DNA from: an uncultured Bacteroidota bacterium
GTDB taxonomy: Bacteria; Bacteroidota; Bacteroidia; NS11-12g; UBA955
Direction: 5' to 3'
DNA: 21,043 nucleotides
NCBI GenBank assembly: GCA_903953615.1
Contig: CAJBKH010000071.1
Location: 1-21,043, forward strand
The notes under the pieces were generated by a model. The model was not told the DNA's origin, did not search any database, and saw only the letters and a list, made by a program, of their open reading frames with translations. Below, piece by piece: positions 13,281 to 20,107 of the stretch (position 1 is the first letter of the stretch; the number at the start of each line of letters is the position of its first letter). A program made the translations under genes and the position numbers.

Positions 13281-14255
13281 TTAACTGTAATCATTAATTA
13301 ATGCGTGCAAAACATCCTTATATGGCTTAAGAAAGTTATTGGATACAAATTCTGCCTGTTGAGAAATTAATGAATCGTCACGTTCTTCTCTATCGTAATA
13401 AATTGACGGTCTGGAAAAATCAGATTGATGAAGGCTAGGTTTGAAAATATCGCCGGCAGTTTGATTGGATGCGTAAATTTCTGGACGGTAAATTTTTTGA
13501 ATGGTATCCATCACCGAAATTAATGCCCAAAGTTGAATAGGGTCTCTGTTTTCCAAATCATCCTTTTGATGATAAAATGCTAATGGAGAACACATGTCCG
13601 ATGCCATATAATAGGAACATTCAAGGCCCATTTTTTTTAAGTAGTTTGCTGTATGTGAAATTTCGCCATTTTCAGCATAGTTTAAACCTAAAACAGGATG
13701 GGTTTTATTTGTCAGGGTATAGGTTCTGTTACTCGATACACTAATTGCCATTATTGCTCTAGTGTCAAATAGACCAATGTAAGAGAAGTCTTTGTATTGC
13801 ATTTGATAAATTATACCATGCAGTAAGCCAAAAGTTTCTTCCTCTTCTTTAGTTGCTTCCTTATTGATAATTTTAGGAAGTATTATATTGAAATCATAAT
13901 CTCTTAAATAGGAAGATAAATTTAACCCGATTGGACCTTGAATGATCTCATTGGTATGGGTGTCAAATATATTTACATCAAGCATCTCTGAAATTGGAAA
14001 TTTTTCAAGGTCAAAATCTTCAAACCAAGCCAAAGTCGTTAGAATATCTATTTCGATTTTATAACGTTCTTCATCTTTTGGTAGCAATAAATAAGCATTT
14101 AACCGCTTATTTATCATGTTAAACAAAGTATTGATATTGTGCTTTCTTGTAGCCGGATTTCTTGAGAGATTTACAAGATTGGTTGTTTTTCTTGAATTGT
14201 GATTTGGAATATAATTGTCATCAAATCTGGTTCTGATTAATTGGAATTTTAGCAT
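13281..14255 (-). CDS. mesX: DUF1852-family protein (MesX-like), folate-independent methionine synthesis
   Basis: The 324-aa protein fits the family's length and blocks: FDDNYIPNHNSRKTTNLVNL near the N-terminus, GLNLSSYLRDYDF, LLHGIIYQ, ISVSSNRTYTLTNKTHPVLG, a PLAFYHQ block, QKIYRPEIYASNQ, and YDREERDDS followed by FLKPYKDVL. DUF1852 proteins (MesX) have been linked to MesD, a short MetE-like core methionine synthase that works without methyltetrahydrofolate, and are usually encoded next to it. No MetE/MesD-like gene is present in this window, so the gene is either unlinked from its partner or orphaned. A weak AAnnTTTG-like element at 14299-14306 (minus) may be its promoter. The family call rests on recalled motifs. 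Confidence 0.8.
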   Translation of the reverse strand: MLKFQLIRTRFDDNYIPNHNSRKTTNLVNLSRNPATRKHNINTLFNMINKRLNAYLLLPKDEERYKIEIDILTTLAWFEDFDLEKFPISEMLDVNIFDTHTNEIIQGPIGLNLSSYLRDYDFNIILPKIINKEATKEEEETFGLLHGIIYQMQYKDFSYIGLFDTRAIMAISVSSNRTYTLTNKTHPVLGLNYAENGEISHTANYLKKMGLECSYYMASDMCSPLAFYHQKDDLENRDPIQLWALISVMDTIQKIYRPEIYASNQTAGDIFKPSLHQSDFSRPSIYYDREERDDSLISQQAEFVSNNFLKPYKDVLHALINDYS

Positions 14256-14654
14256 TCTTCTACCTATTGATTCAAAACACTTTTATTGGTTTAGTAGGCA
14301 AATTTTATTTCTGCATTACTGTACAGCACAATAAAAACGAACAAAGCCTTTATGTTTTGCGTAAATAGTGTTGCAATAATAGGATTAAAATATTGTTATA
14401 ATATTATGAGATTGTTAGATTTTCAAAACGGGCTTTAATTCACAATGTTATGCGTTGGTACTTCTCTTTTCATTGGCCTGATTTTTATAGTGAATTGAAA
14501 GATGTGGTTCAATAATTTAAAAAAATCGGATATGGGACAACACTTCCAGCAGTGAGTAAAGTAGATATTGTGATTTTCTTTAAAACTTTACGGCATTCCA
14601 ATAACAACTATATGTAAACATTTTAATCGTATTTAGTATGCAGATTAATATTAT
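14256..14654. other. Intergenic region with a possible decayed ORF
   Basis: Roughly 400 bp of A/T-rich DNA between two minus-strand genes. On the plus strand, ATG 14450 opens MRWYFSFHWPDFYSELKDVVQ. It then meets TAA at 14513-14515, and the same frame continues another 33 codons (KKIGYGTTLP...) to TAA near 14620. This could be a dead gene fragment or chance. No riboswitch was recognised upstream of mesX. Confidence 0.35.
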
Positions 14655-14692
14655 AACGGAAAAAACATACCAAGCAGTATGTTTTTTCCGTT
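14655..14692. terminator. Intrinsic terminator, CATAC/GTATG family copy 2
   Basis: AACGGAAAAAACATAC pairs perfectly over 16 bp with GTATGTTTTTTCCGTT around CAAGCA. It lies just past the stop of the amidohydrolase (14702) on the minus strand. Confidence 0.9.
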
Positions 14693-14701
14693 AAGCCTAT
14701 C

Positions 14702-15976
14702 CTAATAATATTTACTACTCAAAAACGCATGCGTATTTCTCTTTGCAATTTGCTCCCAGAAATTGTGGCCATTGTCTAAGGTTTTTGCGTTGGCATAGGT
14801 TCTAAATTGATCGTAAGTATTTTTTTCTTGACTCTCTTTTTCTGCCAAAAAGAAATCGGTGCCATACATGATTTTATGACCATAGGCTTGATTGCTTTCT
14901 TTAAAAAAGGCATCGAAAAGTATATTGTCATTGGCTTTTACACCTTCTGCTACATTGTAAGAAATATCGGTATAAGCGCCCGGATACTGGGCCATCAAGT
15001 TTTGTATTTGCGTAAACCAATTTAAATCAGTAACCCCATAAGGGTGGGCTTGCTCTTCGTTTTGGGTGCCATGGATGGCTGCCAGCATTTGCTCCGATCC
15101 ACCAAAGTGAGCGAAACATATTTTTAAAGGATTGGTTGTGTTGTTAAAAGCACTTAAGACCGACTCAAAACTGTTGGGCTCTAAAAAATAAGAACATGTG
15201 CGCTGACAGTTATTGGTTAAGTTAGACCCCGTTAACCATTCTTTTTTGCTTTTTTTGTTGATGAATTTTGGTGTTTCATATTTAAGGCCTGTATAAGGAT
15301 TCACTGGATTTAAATTTTGTTCAATGGCCTGTTTGTCATTGCTGAAAATACCACCCAAATAATTGGTATGCGATAATACCGGCACCCCATTGTCTGCCGC
15401 CCAGGCAAAGGTTTCTTGTAGGTTTTTATCGAACGCATAAAAGCCAGTACTGGGATAAATTTTAAGACCAGTAAAAGGATAAATACTTCTACCACCTGAA
15501 TCGATTTTGGTTTCGAAATAACGCTCCACAGTTTTGCGAATCTCTGTGCCCGAACTTTGCCACCTTGGATCTAAACCCAAAAAGAGCAAGAGCCTTTCGG
15601 GGTAGCGTCTTTTAATGTCTATCACTTGTTGCAGTTGCCCCTCGAACCCCGATTTGGTATCGCCTATGCCCATGTAATTCATGTTAATGGTAAGGGCCAC
15701 CATCTCCATTGCAGGGTCGGAATACTGGGCCAGTAATTCTTCGAACACCGTGCCTTGGTCTTTGCTCTTGCCGATTTTTAAAAACTGCGAATAACGCTTG
15801 CCTTGGGCCCCAAACTTGGCAATAAGACCCGATAGTAGCAGCACCCCTAATTGCGAATTAGTGGCAGTATCGACAGCATTGGCAATGGGCTTGGGTAAAA
15901 AAAGTTGCAAGAACTTTTCTGGGGCATTGTCCATGGTAAAAATATGCGTGTGAACATTTTTAAAAGTATCTTTCAT
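14702..15976 (-). CDS. Metal-dependent amidohydrolase (TIM-barrel, amidohydrolase-2-like)
   Basis: The 424-aa protein starts with the metal-binding NVHTHIF (H9, H11). Further candidate ligands are GLKIYPSTGFY (K172), VLSHTNYLGG (H203), CFAHFGG (H290) and MYGTDFF (D374). This is the pattern of the amidohydrolase superfamily with one or two metals. There is no signal peptide. It lies 5 bp downstream of a membrane protein gene, the two forming an operon, and ends at a strong hairpin. A 50-codon remnant of a paralog lies at 11037-11190. Substrate is unknown. Confidence 0.85.
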   Translation of the reverse strand: MKDTFKNVHTHIFTMDNAPEKFLQLFLPKPIANAVDTATNSQLGVLLLSGLIAKFGAQGKRYSQFLKIGKSKDQGTVFEELLAQYSDPAMEMVALTINMNYMGIGDTKSGFEGQLQQVIDIKRRYPERLLLFLGLDPRWQSSGTEIRKTVERYFETKIDSGGRSIYPFTGLKIYPSTGFYAFDKNLQETFAWAADNGVPVLSHTNYLGGIFSNDKQAIEQNLNPVNPYTGLKYETPKFINKKSKKEWLTGSNLTNNCQRTCSYFLEPNSFESVLSAFNNTTNPLKICFAHFGGSEQMLAAIHGTQNEEQAHPYGVTDLNWFTQIQNLMAQYPGAYTDISYNVAEGVKANDNILFDAFFKESNQAYGHKIMYGTDFFLAEKESQEKNTYDQFRTYANAKTLDNGHNFWEQIAKRNTHAFLSSKYY

Positions 15977-15981
15977 TGCTT

Positions 15982-17010
15982 TTATTTTTTAAGTGTATAA
16001 GCCTTTTTTAAGAGTTCGAACCAGAAAGGAGCGCCTGCACTGGCGGCAAAGGCAGTGAGTACAAAGCCGATGAGGTAAAGCATACCATTCAGTATGTTTT
16101 CCCACCAACTATTAATGTGAGCACTTACTTTTTTGGGATGGCTCTTCCAACCAATGGGAATCTCATTTGCATCCACCAAGCTATCGATGTTCGTTTTTAA
16201 AAGCAGCACATCTTTTCTAATTTCTTTTAAAGTCATGCTATCATGCGGACCACTGCTTTGATCGTATTTCTGAGCCATGGCTTCCAATTGGTCTTTGTTT
16301 TTTTCGTAGTAAGCAATTAGCGCGGTGCGCGCTGCTGGGTTGGCCGAGAAATATTTGAACAGGGCAATGCTGTTAATATTCAACACCACACTTAAGATTA
16401 AACCCAAAAAGAACAAGCGCCGTTTGGTGAGTTTGCGGTACCATACCGTGGTGCGACTGCTCAACTGGTTGTACCAATCGCTGATCTCTTCTACCAAGTG
16501 GGTGTACACTTTCTCCTCGCTGCGATTGTTTGTACTGCCCGCTCTTATTTCCGCTTTGTTTAAGGAGCTGTTGAGCAAGGCAACGAGTTCACTTGGCAAC
16601 AATACTTTGGTAGCCAAAGAAAAATCGTTCAGCAGTTTGTTTTCATAGTGGGGGAGGGTGAGTGAATTAATGAGCTCGGTATCCAACTTTTTACTCTGCA
16701 CAGTGTGGGCATTGGCCACTACTTCTACCAAAGCCTCCGAGAATATCTTAGCCGAAATTTCAGATGGTGGTTTGTTATAGGCCCTGCTCAACAAATCGAA
16801 GGCCGGGTGCGTGTACAACAAAGCCGCCCAATTGATTTGGTTGGGTGCATCCTGAAATTGTCTGAGCAATTGCTTCTTAAAAAAGCGCCCTCTTTCGTTT
16901 TTGAGTTGCACCATGGTTTCTTGCAGCAGACTACAAAAAATAGCAAACAAGGCCCAACTGATGATTAAGGACAAGGCGATTTCAATAATTGGTAAACTAA
17001 AGATATTCAT
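15982..17010 (-). CDS. Membrane protein of unknown function (342 aa), operon partner of the amidohydrolase
   Basis: Three hydrophobic segments are seen: residues about 8-28 (IIEIALSLIISWALFAIFCS), about 200-222 (RLFFLGLILSVVLNINSIALF), and about 308-328 (LYLIGFVLTAFAASAGAPFW). Between the first two is a long soluble, helical region. ISDWYNQLSSRTTVWYRKL just before helix 2 and VLNINSIA inside it recall a widespread uncharacterised family with a W-Y-x-R...N-V/I-D/N-S/T pattern at this point, a resemblance from memory. A charged coiled stretch (ALIAYYEKNKDQLEAMAQKY) lies between helices 2 and 3. It is 5 bp upstream of the amidohydrolase, so the two are probably co-translated. The function is unknown. 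Confidence 0.75.
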   Translation of the reverse strand: MNIFSLPIIEIALSLIISWALFAIFCSLLQETMVQLKNERGRFFKKQLLRQFQDAPNQINWAALLYTHPAFDLLSRAYNKPPSEISAKIFSEALVEVVANAHTVQSKKLDTELINSLTLPHYENKLLNDFSLATKVLLPSELVALLNSSLNKAEIRAGSTNNRSEEKVYTHLVEEISDWYNQLSSRTTVWYRKLTKRRLFFLGLILSVVLNINSIALFKYFSANPAARTALIAYYEKNKDQLEAMAQKYDQSSGPHDSMTLKEIRKDVLLLKTNIDSLVDANEIPIGWKSHPKKVSAHINSWWENILNGMLYLIGFVLTAFAASAGAPFWFELLKKAYTLKK

Positions 17011-17023
17011 TTTTGAATTTTAT

Positions 17024-17075
17024 GATTATTAATAAGGTTAATTGTTTTTTTATGGCATTAATGAAACTTCGTTTT
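17024..17075. repeat. 52-nt repeat B, copy 1
   Basis: About 48 of 52 bases match 18446-18497, in the same orientation. Both begin GATTATTAAT and end GCATTAATGAAACTTCG plus T's. The 16-nt core also occurs at 17145-17160. Confidence 0.8.
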
Positions 17076-17088
17076 GAGAAACGTCTCA

Positions 17089-17116
17089 CTGTCCCGATAG
17101 TTATCGGGAGTCGAAG
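17089..17116. repeat. REP-like palindrome, copy 2
   Basis: Same 28-nt unit as 3152-3179, with TT in the centre of the CCCGAT/ATCGGG hairpin. Confidence 0.85.
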
Positions 17117-17378
17117 TGTGATTTTTAATATTAATTTTTTAATCGCATTAATGAAACTTCTTTTTTATTAATTTAAAAATTGATCAAAATGCTTGCGACT
17201 TTTGAATAAAATAGGCTTGCAATTGCAAAAAATAAAATTTAAGAGGAATATGCTAATTAAATTGTGGTGCTTATGATTAAGTAGCTTGAAATCAATGAAA
17301 TAAAATTTCGATTAGTTAAGCCATCAGAACAACTATGTTGAGTGATATTGAGAGATGATAGAAGTAGGGGGTGGGTTC

Positions 17379-17408
17379 AAAAAAACATACGGGTTGGTAT
17401 GTTTTTTT
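17379..17408. terminator. Intrinsic terminator, CATAC/GTATG family copy 3
   Basis: AAAAAAACATAC pairs with GTATGTTTTTTT around GGGTTG, 50 bp past the stop of the universal stress protein. Confidence 0.85.
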
Positions 17409-17458
17409 ATAAGCATTGTTGTTGCCAACACCAACAATAGCAAAATGGTAAAACTGCC

Positions 17459-18316
17459 TTAGGCTGGCATGCCACTGCTTTCATCCTTCACATGAAAAGT
17501 GAGCAATGGAATGTTGCTGTGGTACGAAAAATTCCTGGTGCTGCTAGCATGAAAGATGCTTTTGAAGAAGCCTCTTGGTTGCGTGGCCATGGCAATAAGA
17601 TCGGGAGAAGTATCGTCAATATATGTTTCTAAAGCATCTAAAAATTCAGGACCATAAAGTAGTTTGAAATTCAGCTTCTTATAATTCACGGTTTTTAATA
17701 CATTGGCTTTAAAATCTTCCATCAATTGTTCCTCGTCTGCATCAATGGCATCGTCATCAAGCGCTACATGTAGTATAGTGATGTTGGCATTGAAAAAGTT
17801 GGCAATGTCACATAGATTTTTAATAGGCATTAAATCGCTAAGATGGTATTCAGTTGTAAAAATGATGTTGTTCACCGACTGATAAACGGCTTTCTCAGGG
17901 ATGGCCAATACAGGGCAGTTGGCTTTTTCAATTATCTTGGCAGTATTGCTACCAAAGAGGGTATCCAATAAATCACTGGATCCTTTGGTACCCATGACGA
18001 TAAAATCGGGCTTCAATTTTTCAGCCTCATTTAATACCATGTCAACGGGCCTGCTCTCTATAGCCATAATCTCACAAGGTATATTTTCGGCTTTCACTTT
18101 AAGGGCTATTTCGGCCAATTTATCTTCTGCATTTTTTTTCGTTTGGGCCATTTGTTCCAAAAGAAAATGGGCAGGAATTTCGCCACTAACAAATACATCG
18201 TAATAGGCATGTGCAAGAATGATTTTTGCATTCTCTTTTTTAGCCAACCCTATGGCATATTCAAGTGCGTTGCTCGCATTATGTGAGAAATCGGTAGGAA
18301 CTAAAATGGTTTTCAT
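17459..18316 (-). CDS. Tandem universal stress protein (UspA family)
   Basis: The 285-aa protein has two Usp domains. The first (about 1-143) opens KTILVPTDFSHNASNALEYA and carries the nucleotide motif GTKGSSDLLDTLFGSNT (G-2x-G-9x-G-S/T), so it probably binds ATP. The second (about 148-280) lacks a clean copy of that motif (ATQPRGFFKSIFHASST), as is common in two-domain Usps. Usp proteins are cytoplasmic and accumulate in stress or stationary phase. It is monocistronic, with its own TAATTTTG promoter and a hairpin terminator, and is flanked on both sides by the same two repeat families. Confidence 0.9.
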   Translation of the reverse strand: MKTILVPTDFSHNASNALEYAIGLAKKENAKIILAHAYYDVFVSGEIPAHFLLEQMAQTKKNAEDKLAEIALKVKAENIPCEIMAIESRPVDMVLNEAEKLKPDFIVMGTKGSSDLLDTLFGSNTAKIIEKANCPVLAIPEKAVYQSVNNIIFTTEYHLSDLMPIKNLCDIANFFNANITILHVALDDDAIDADEEQLMEDFKANVLKTVNYKKLNFKLLYGPEFLDALETYIDDTSPDLIAMATQPRGFFKSIFHASSTRNFSYHSNIPLLTFHVKDESSGMPA

Positions 18317-18369
18317 GGTATAATGATTTTGTGTTGGTATTTGTAAATAATCAATGGTAGGGCAGTAAA

Positions 18370-18377
18370 CAAAATTA
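18370..18377 (-). promoter_or_regulatory. -7 promoter element (TAATTTTG) of the universal stress gene
   Basis: A perfect TAnnTTTG on the minus strand, 54 nt upstream of the ATG at 18316. Confidence 0.5.
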
Positions 18378-18445
18378 ATTTAGAAAGCAGGGATAATTTG
18401 TGATACCTGTCAGCGTATAGTTGTGATTATTGTCATGAATTGGTG

Positions 18446-18497
18446 GATTATTAATCATGTTAATTGTTTTTTAATAGCATTAATGAAACTTCGTTTT
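18446..18497. repeat. 52-nt repeat B, copy 2
   Basis: Partner of 17024-17075. Each is followed on the right by a REP-like palindrome, so the same two modules occur in the same order on both sides of the universal stress gene. Confidence 0.8.
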
Positions 18498-18612
18498 TTA
18501 AGATTTTACGATTTTTGAATTGAATGATTTATTGATTGAATAGAAACTATAAAATTTAATTATAGCCAATACTTTTCGCAGCGCGTGTTGTCGTTGACGG
18601 GGATTGGTCGCC

Positions 18613-18640
18613 CTGTCCCGATAGCTATCGGGAGTCGAAG
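18613..18640. repeat. REP-like palindrome, copy 3
   Basis: Same 28-nt unit as 3152-3179, with CT in the centre. A further dispersed phrase (GTCATCCCGAGCTTGACGAAG, here split as GTCATCCCGAG and CTTGACGAAG) follows at 18653-18673. Confidence 0.85.
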
Positions 18641-18653
18641 GGTGCCAACGTTG

Positions 18654-18818
18654 TCATCCCGAGCTTGACGAAGGATGCCAACTGCCAACTTTTTTCAAAT
18701 CACCTAGCATTTCCAATTGAAGTTCTTGTTCATAGAGTGTTCTCTTTACTGTTCCAACTTCGCCAATAAATTCATCCTTGATTTTGTCAAAGGAGATCAT
18801 TTCTAATGTTGTGGCCAT
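18654..18818 (-). pseudogene. Truncated antitoxin-like gene (54 aa, HTH lost)
   Basis: ATG at 18818 opens MATTLEMISFDKIKDEFIGE, then VGTVKRTLYEQELQLEMLGDLKK. This matches the N-terminal segment of the nearby antitoxin (SLTEMKDKYIGKVGTTDRDE, YEYELRMDVLGKMIK), then switches abruptly to GSWHPSSSSG encoded by dispersed repeat sequence and stops. The whole helix-turn-helix part is missing. It is 20 bp downstream of the second antitoxin gene on the same strand, so it may still be transcribed. It could be a dead gene or a free N-terminal domain. Confidence 0.75.
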
Positions 18819-18838
18819 AATTTTTAGTGATTGTTTTT

Positions 18839-19123
18839 TTATGCGCTTATTGGATCGATATGTATTTGCCCACCAACTGCTTTCAATACTTTCATTATTG
18901 TTGAAAATTGTGGCTTAGCTCCTTCAGCCAAAGCTTTGTACAAACTAGGTCTGCTCATCCCCGTTTCTTCAGCAATTTTGGTCATGCCTATTGCTTTTGC
19001 AATGTGTCCAATGGCTGTAACAATTTCAGCATCATCTCCCGCTTCTAAAACCGCATTGAGGTATTCTGCTATCATTTCGTTGCTATCTAAATGATCTGCA
19101 ATGTCAAATTTTGATGTTCCCAT
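18839..19123 (-). CDS. Second HTH antitoxin (addiction-module antidote, HI1420-like)
   Basis: The 94-aa protein resembles the putative addiction-module antidote family. The N-terminus FDIADHLDSNEMIAEYLNAVLEAGD is typical, followed by an HTH at about residues 48-75 (GMTKIAEETGMSRPSLYKAL) and a C-terminal strand (GGQIHIDPI). Such antidotes normally pair with a Gp49/RelE-type toxin immediately upstream. Here the gene just upstream is another antitoxin (18 bp gap), so its own toxin is missing or it shares the single toxin of the operon. Confidence 0.82.
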   Translation of the reverse strand: MGTSKFDIADHLDSNEMIAEYLNAVLEAGDDAEIVTAIGHIAKAIGMTKIAEETGMSRPSLYKALAEGAKPQFSTIMKVLKAVGGQIHIDPISA

Positions 19124-19141
19124 TTTTTTTATTTTTTTCTC

Positions 19142-19483
19142 TCAGACTAATTTAACAAAATTATCTTCAAGCTTTACATTGAAATTAATTTCTGCTTTTA
19201 AGGCTTTGAAGACTTTTAAAATAGTATCAATGGTTGCACTATTCGCGCTGCTTTCTAGTTTAGAAATTTGGGCTTTTTGAACACCTATCAGTTTGCCAAG
19301 TTCTTCTTGTGTTAGGTGACGTTCTTGTCTAGCAGATTTAATCATCTTGCCCAATACATCCATGCGTAATTCGTATTCATATTCGTCGCGATCGGTCGTT
19401 CCGACTTTACCGATATACTTATCTTTCATTTCGGTAAGCGAAAAGGTTCTGTTACTGTCGGACTTTAATTCCTTCTTTGCCAT
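19142..19483 (-). CDS. XRE-family antitoxin (HigA-like)
   Basis: The 113-aa protein has an N-terminal toxin-contacting segment (KDKYIGKVGTTDRDEYEYEL) and an XRE helix-turn-helix at about 55-85 (RHLTQEELGKLIGVQKAQIS), ending KLEDNFVKLV. The gene starts 3 bp after the stop of the toxin gene, the toxin-first order typical of HigBA systems. It should neutralise the toxin and, as a DNA-binding protein, repress the operon through the palindrome at 19868-19885. Confidence 0.88.
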   Translation of the reverse strand: MAKKELKSDSNRTFSLTEMKDKYIGKVGTTDRDEYEYELRMDVLGKMIKSARQERHLTQEELGKLIGVQKAQISKLESSANSATIDTILKVFKALKAEINFNVKLEDNFVKLV

Positions 19484-19486
19484 TTG

Positions 19487-19828
19487 TTATTGTTTGTTGT
19501 TATTTAGTAAGTATTTATCTCTCAATTTTTCTGCTCGGTTAATTTCATTTGCTGGTACTTTGTCAACTTTTTTTATAAAACCATGGGTTGCAATTACCAG
19601 TGTTTCCTTGTTGTCAGACTTGTCCCAAAAAGCTAGCAGTCTGATTTGCAGTCCTAGGTATTTTGTTCGGAACTCCCAAATGTGATGGTTCAGTTTTTTG
19701 AATAATTTAGGGTCATTTGTTTGTTCAGCAAGGTCAATATTGTAAAATATTTTTTTGATGGTCTTTGTATCAAGTGTCGCTATAAAAGCGTCCGCCTCTT
19801 CCATAAACCTTGTCTCAAAATATCTCAT
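19487..19828 (-). CDS. RelE/HigB-type toxin (phage Gp49-like family)
   Basis: The 113-aa protein has the fold signature of Gp49/HigB toxins: helical N-terminus (FMEEADAFIATLDTKTIKKI), then IWEFRTKYLGLQIRLLAFWD (the E-x-R...R-x-x-F strands), LVIATHGFIKKVDKVPANEI with the typical H/G-F-x-K-K-x-x-K-x-P block, and a basic C-terminus. These toxins are mostly ribosome-dependent mRNA endonucleases. I start at ATG 19828, since the frame can be extended upstream only to a TTG at 19834. It is the first gene of the operon, behind a TATCTTTG promoter. Confidence 0.88.
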   Translation of the reverse strand: MRYFETRFMEEADAFIATLDTKTIKKIFYNIDLAEQTNDPKLFKKLNHHIWEFRTKYLGLQIRLLAFWDKSDNKETLVIATHGFIKKVDKVPANEINRAEKLRDKYLLNNNKQ

Positions 19829-19853
19829 ATGCAATAGTCTTAGTTTAGTATTA

Positions 19854-19861
19854 CAAAGATA
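19854..19861 (-). promoter_or_regulatory. -7 promoter element (TATCTTTG) of the toxin-antitoxin operon
   Basis: A perfect TAnnTTTG on the minus strand, 25 nt upstream of ATG 19828. The tRNA-Ser promoter uses the same octamer. Confidence 0.65.
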
Positions 19862-19867
19862 AGTAAA

Positions 19868-19885
19868 GTTTCTATATTTAGAAAC
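19868..19885. promoter_or_regulatory. Likely antitoxin operator (GTTTCTA-TATT-TAGAAAC)
   Basis: A perfect 7-bp inverted repeat with a 4-bp spacer, centred about 19 bp upstream of the -7 element and so covering the -33 region. The position and symmetry suit a dimeric HTH antitoxin repressing its own operon. Confidence 0.6.
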
Positions 19886-19963
19886 AGTGTGAATGAAATT
19901 TTTACTTGGTGATTTTTAAAAAGGTGGTGAGAGAGTACTGCGTGATCTCTGAGGGGGAGGCTT

Positions 19964-20106
19964 CAATTGAACAATGGTTAAAAAATTCTAAAGAATTTTT
20001 TAACCATTTATTTTTCCATCTGTCCGCATTCGAATGGGGCCATTCGATGCGACCAGCTGAAAAAATAAATGGCCTTCCGCTATCGCGGAAGGCCATTGTT
20101 CAATTG
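19964..20106. repeat. 143-nt four-way-junction (cloverleaf) inverted-repeat element
   Basis: Four perfect or near-perfect stems use nearly every base. P1: CAATTGAACAATGG (19964-19977) with CCATTGTTCAATTG (20093-20106), 14 bp. P2: GGTTAAAAAATTC (19976-19988) with GAATTTTTTAACC (19993-20005), loop TAAA. P3: CCATTTATTTTT (20004-20015) with AAAAATAAATGG (20061-20072), 12 bp, topped by GTCCGCATTCGAATGG (20022-20037) with CCATTCGATGCGAC (20040-20053), two 1-nt bulges. P4: GGCCTTCCGC (20071-20080) with GCGGAAGGCC (20085-20094), loop TATC. Each neighbouring pair of stems shares a GG or CC dinucleotide, so no base is unpaired at the junction and it can branch-migrate by 2 bp. The right end overlaps the CCA of tRNA-Ser. 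No ORF is credible. Confidence 0.85.
20060..20094 (-). terminator. Intrinsic terminator of tRNA-Ser (arm P4 of the junction element)
   Basis: Read on the minus strand after the tRNA: GGCCTTCCGC, GATA, GCGGAAGGCC, then ATTTATTTTTT. A 10-bp G/C-rich stem followed by a T-rich tail is a good intrinsic terminator. It is also one arm of the four-way element. Confidence 0.75.
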
Positions 20107-20107
20107 G

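Larger units (their letters stand above)
17011..17378. other. Intergenic repeat region right of the membrane-protein gene
   Basis: No gene. It holds a 52-nt repeat copy (17024-17075), the second REP-like palindrome (17089-17116), and a third 16-nt core GCATTAATGAAACTTC (17145-17160). The remaining A/T-rich DNA to 17378 shows nothing recognisable. Confidence 0.65.
18378..18653. other. Intergenic repeat region left of the truncated antitoxin
   Basis: Apart from repeat B copy 2 and the third REP-like palindrome, nothing is recognised. The palindrome sits just beyond the stop of the truncated antitoxin. Confidence 0.6.

Noticed and set aside
14256..14654. SAM or cobalamin riboswitch upstream of mesX
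   Set aside because: I looked for conserved cores and found no convincing aptamer structure.
19828..19834. TTG start two codons upstream for the toxin
   Set aside because: An ATG two codons later gives the usual toxin N-terminus; TTG is unnecessary.
19902..20096. 64-codon minus-strand frame across the same element
   Set aside because: It is the complement of the palindromes; symmetry keeps both strands open. There is no independent evidence of coding.
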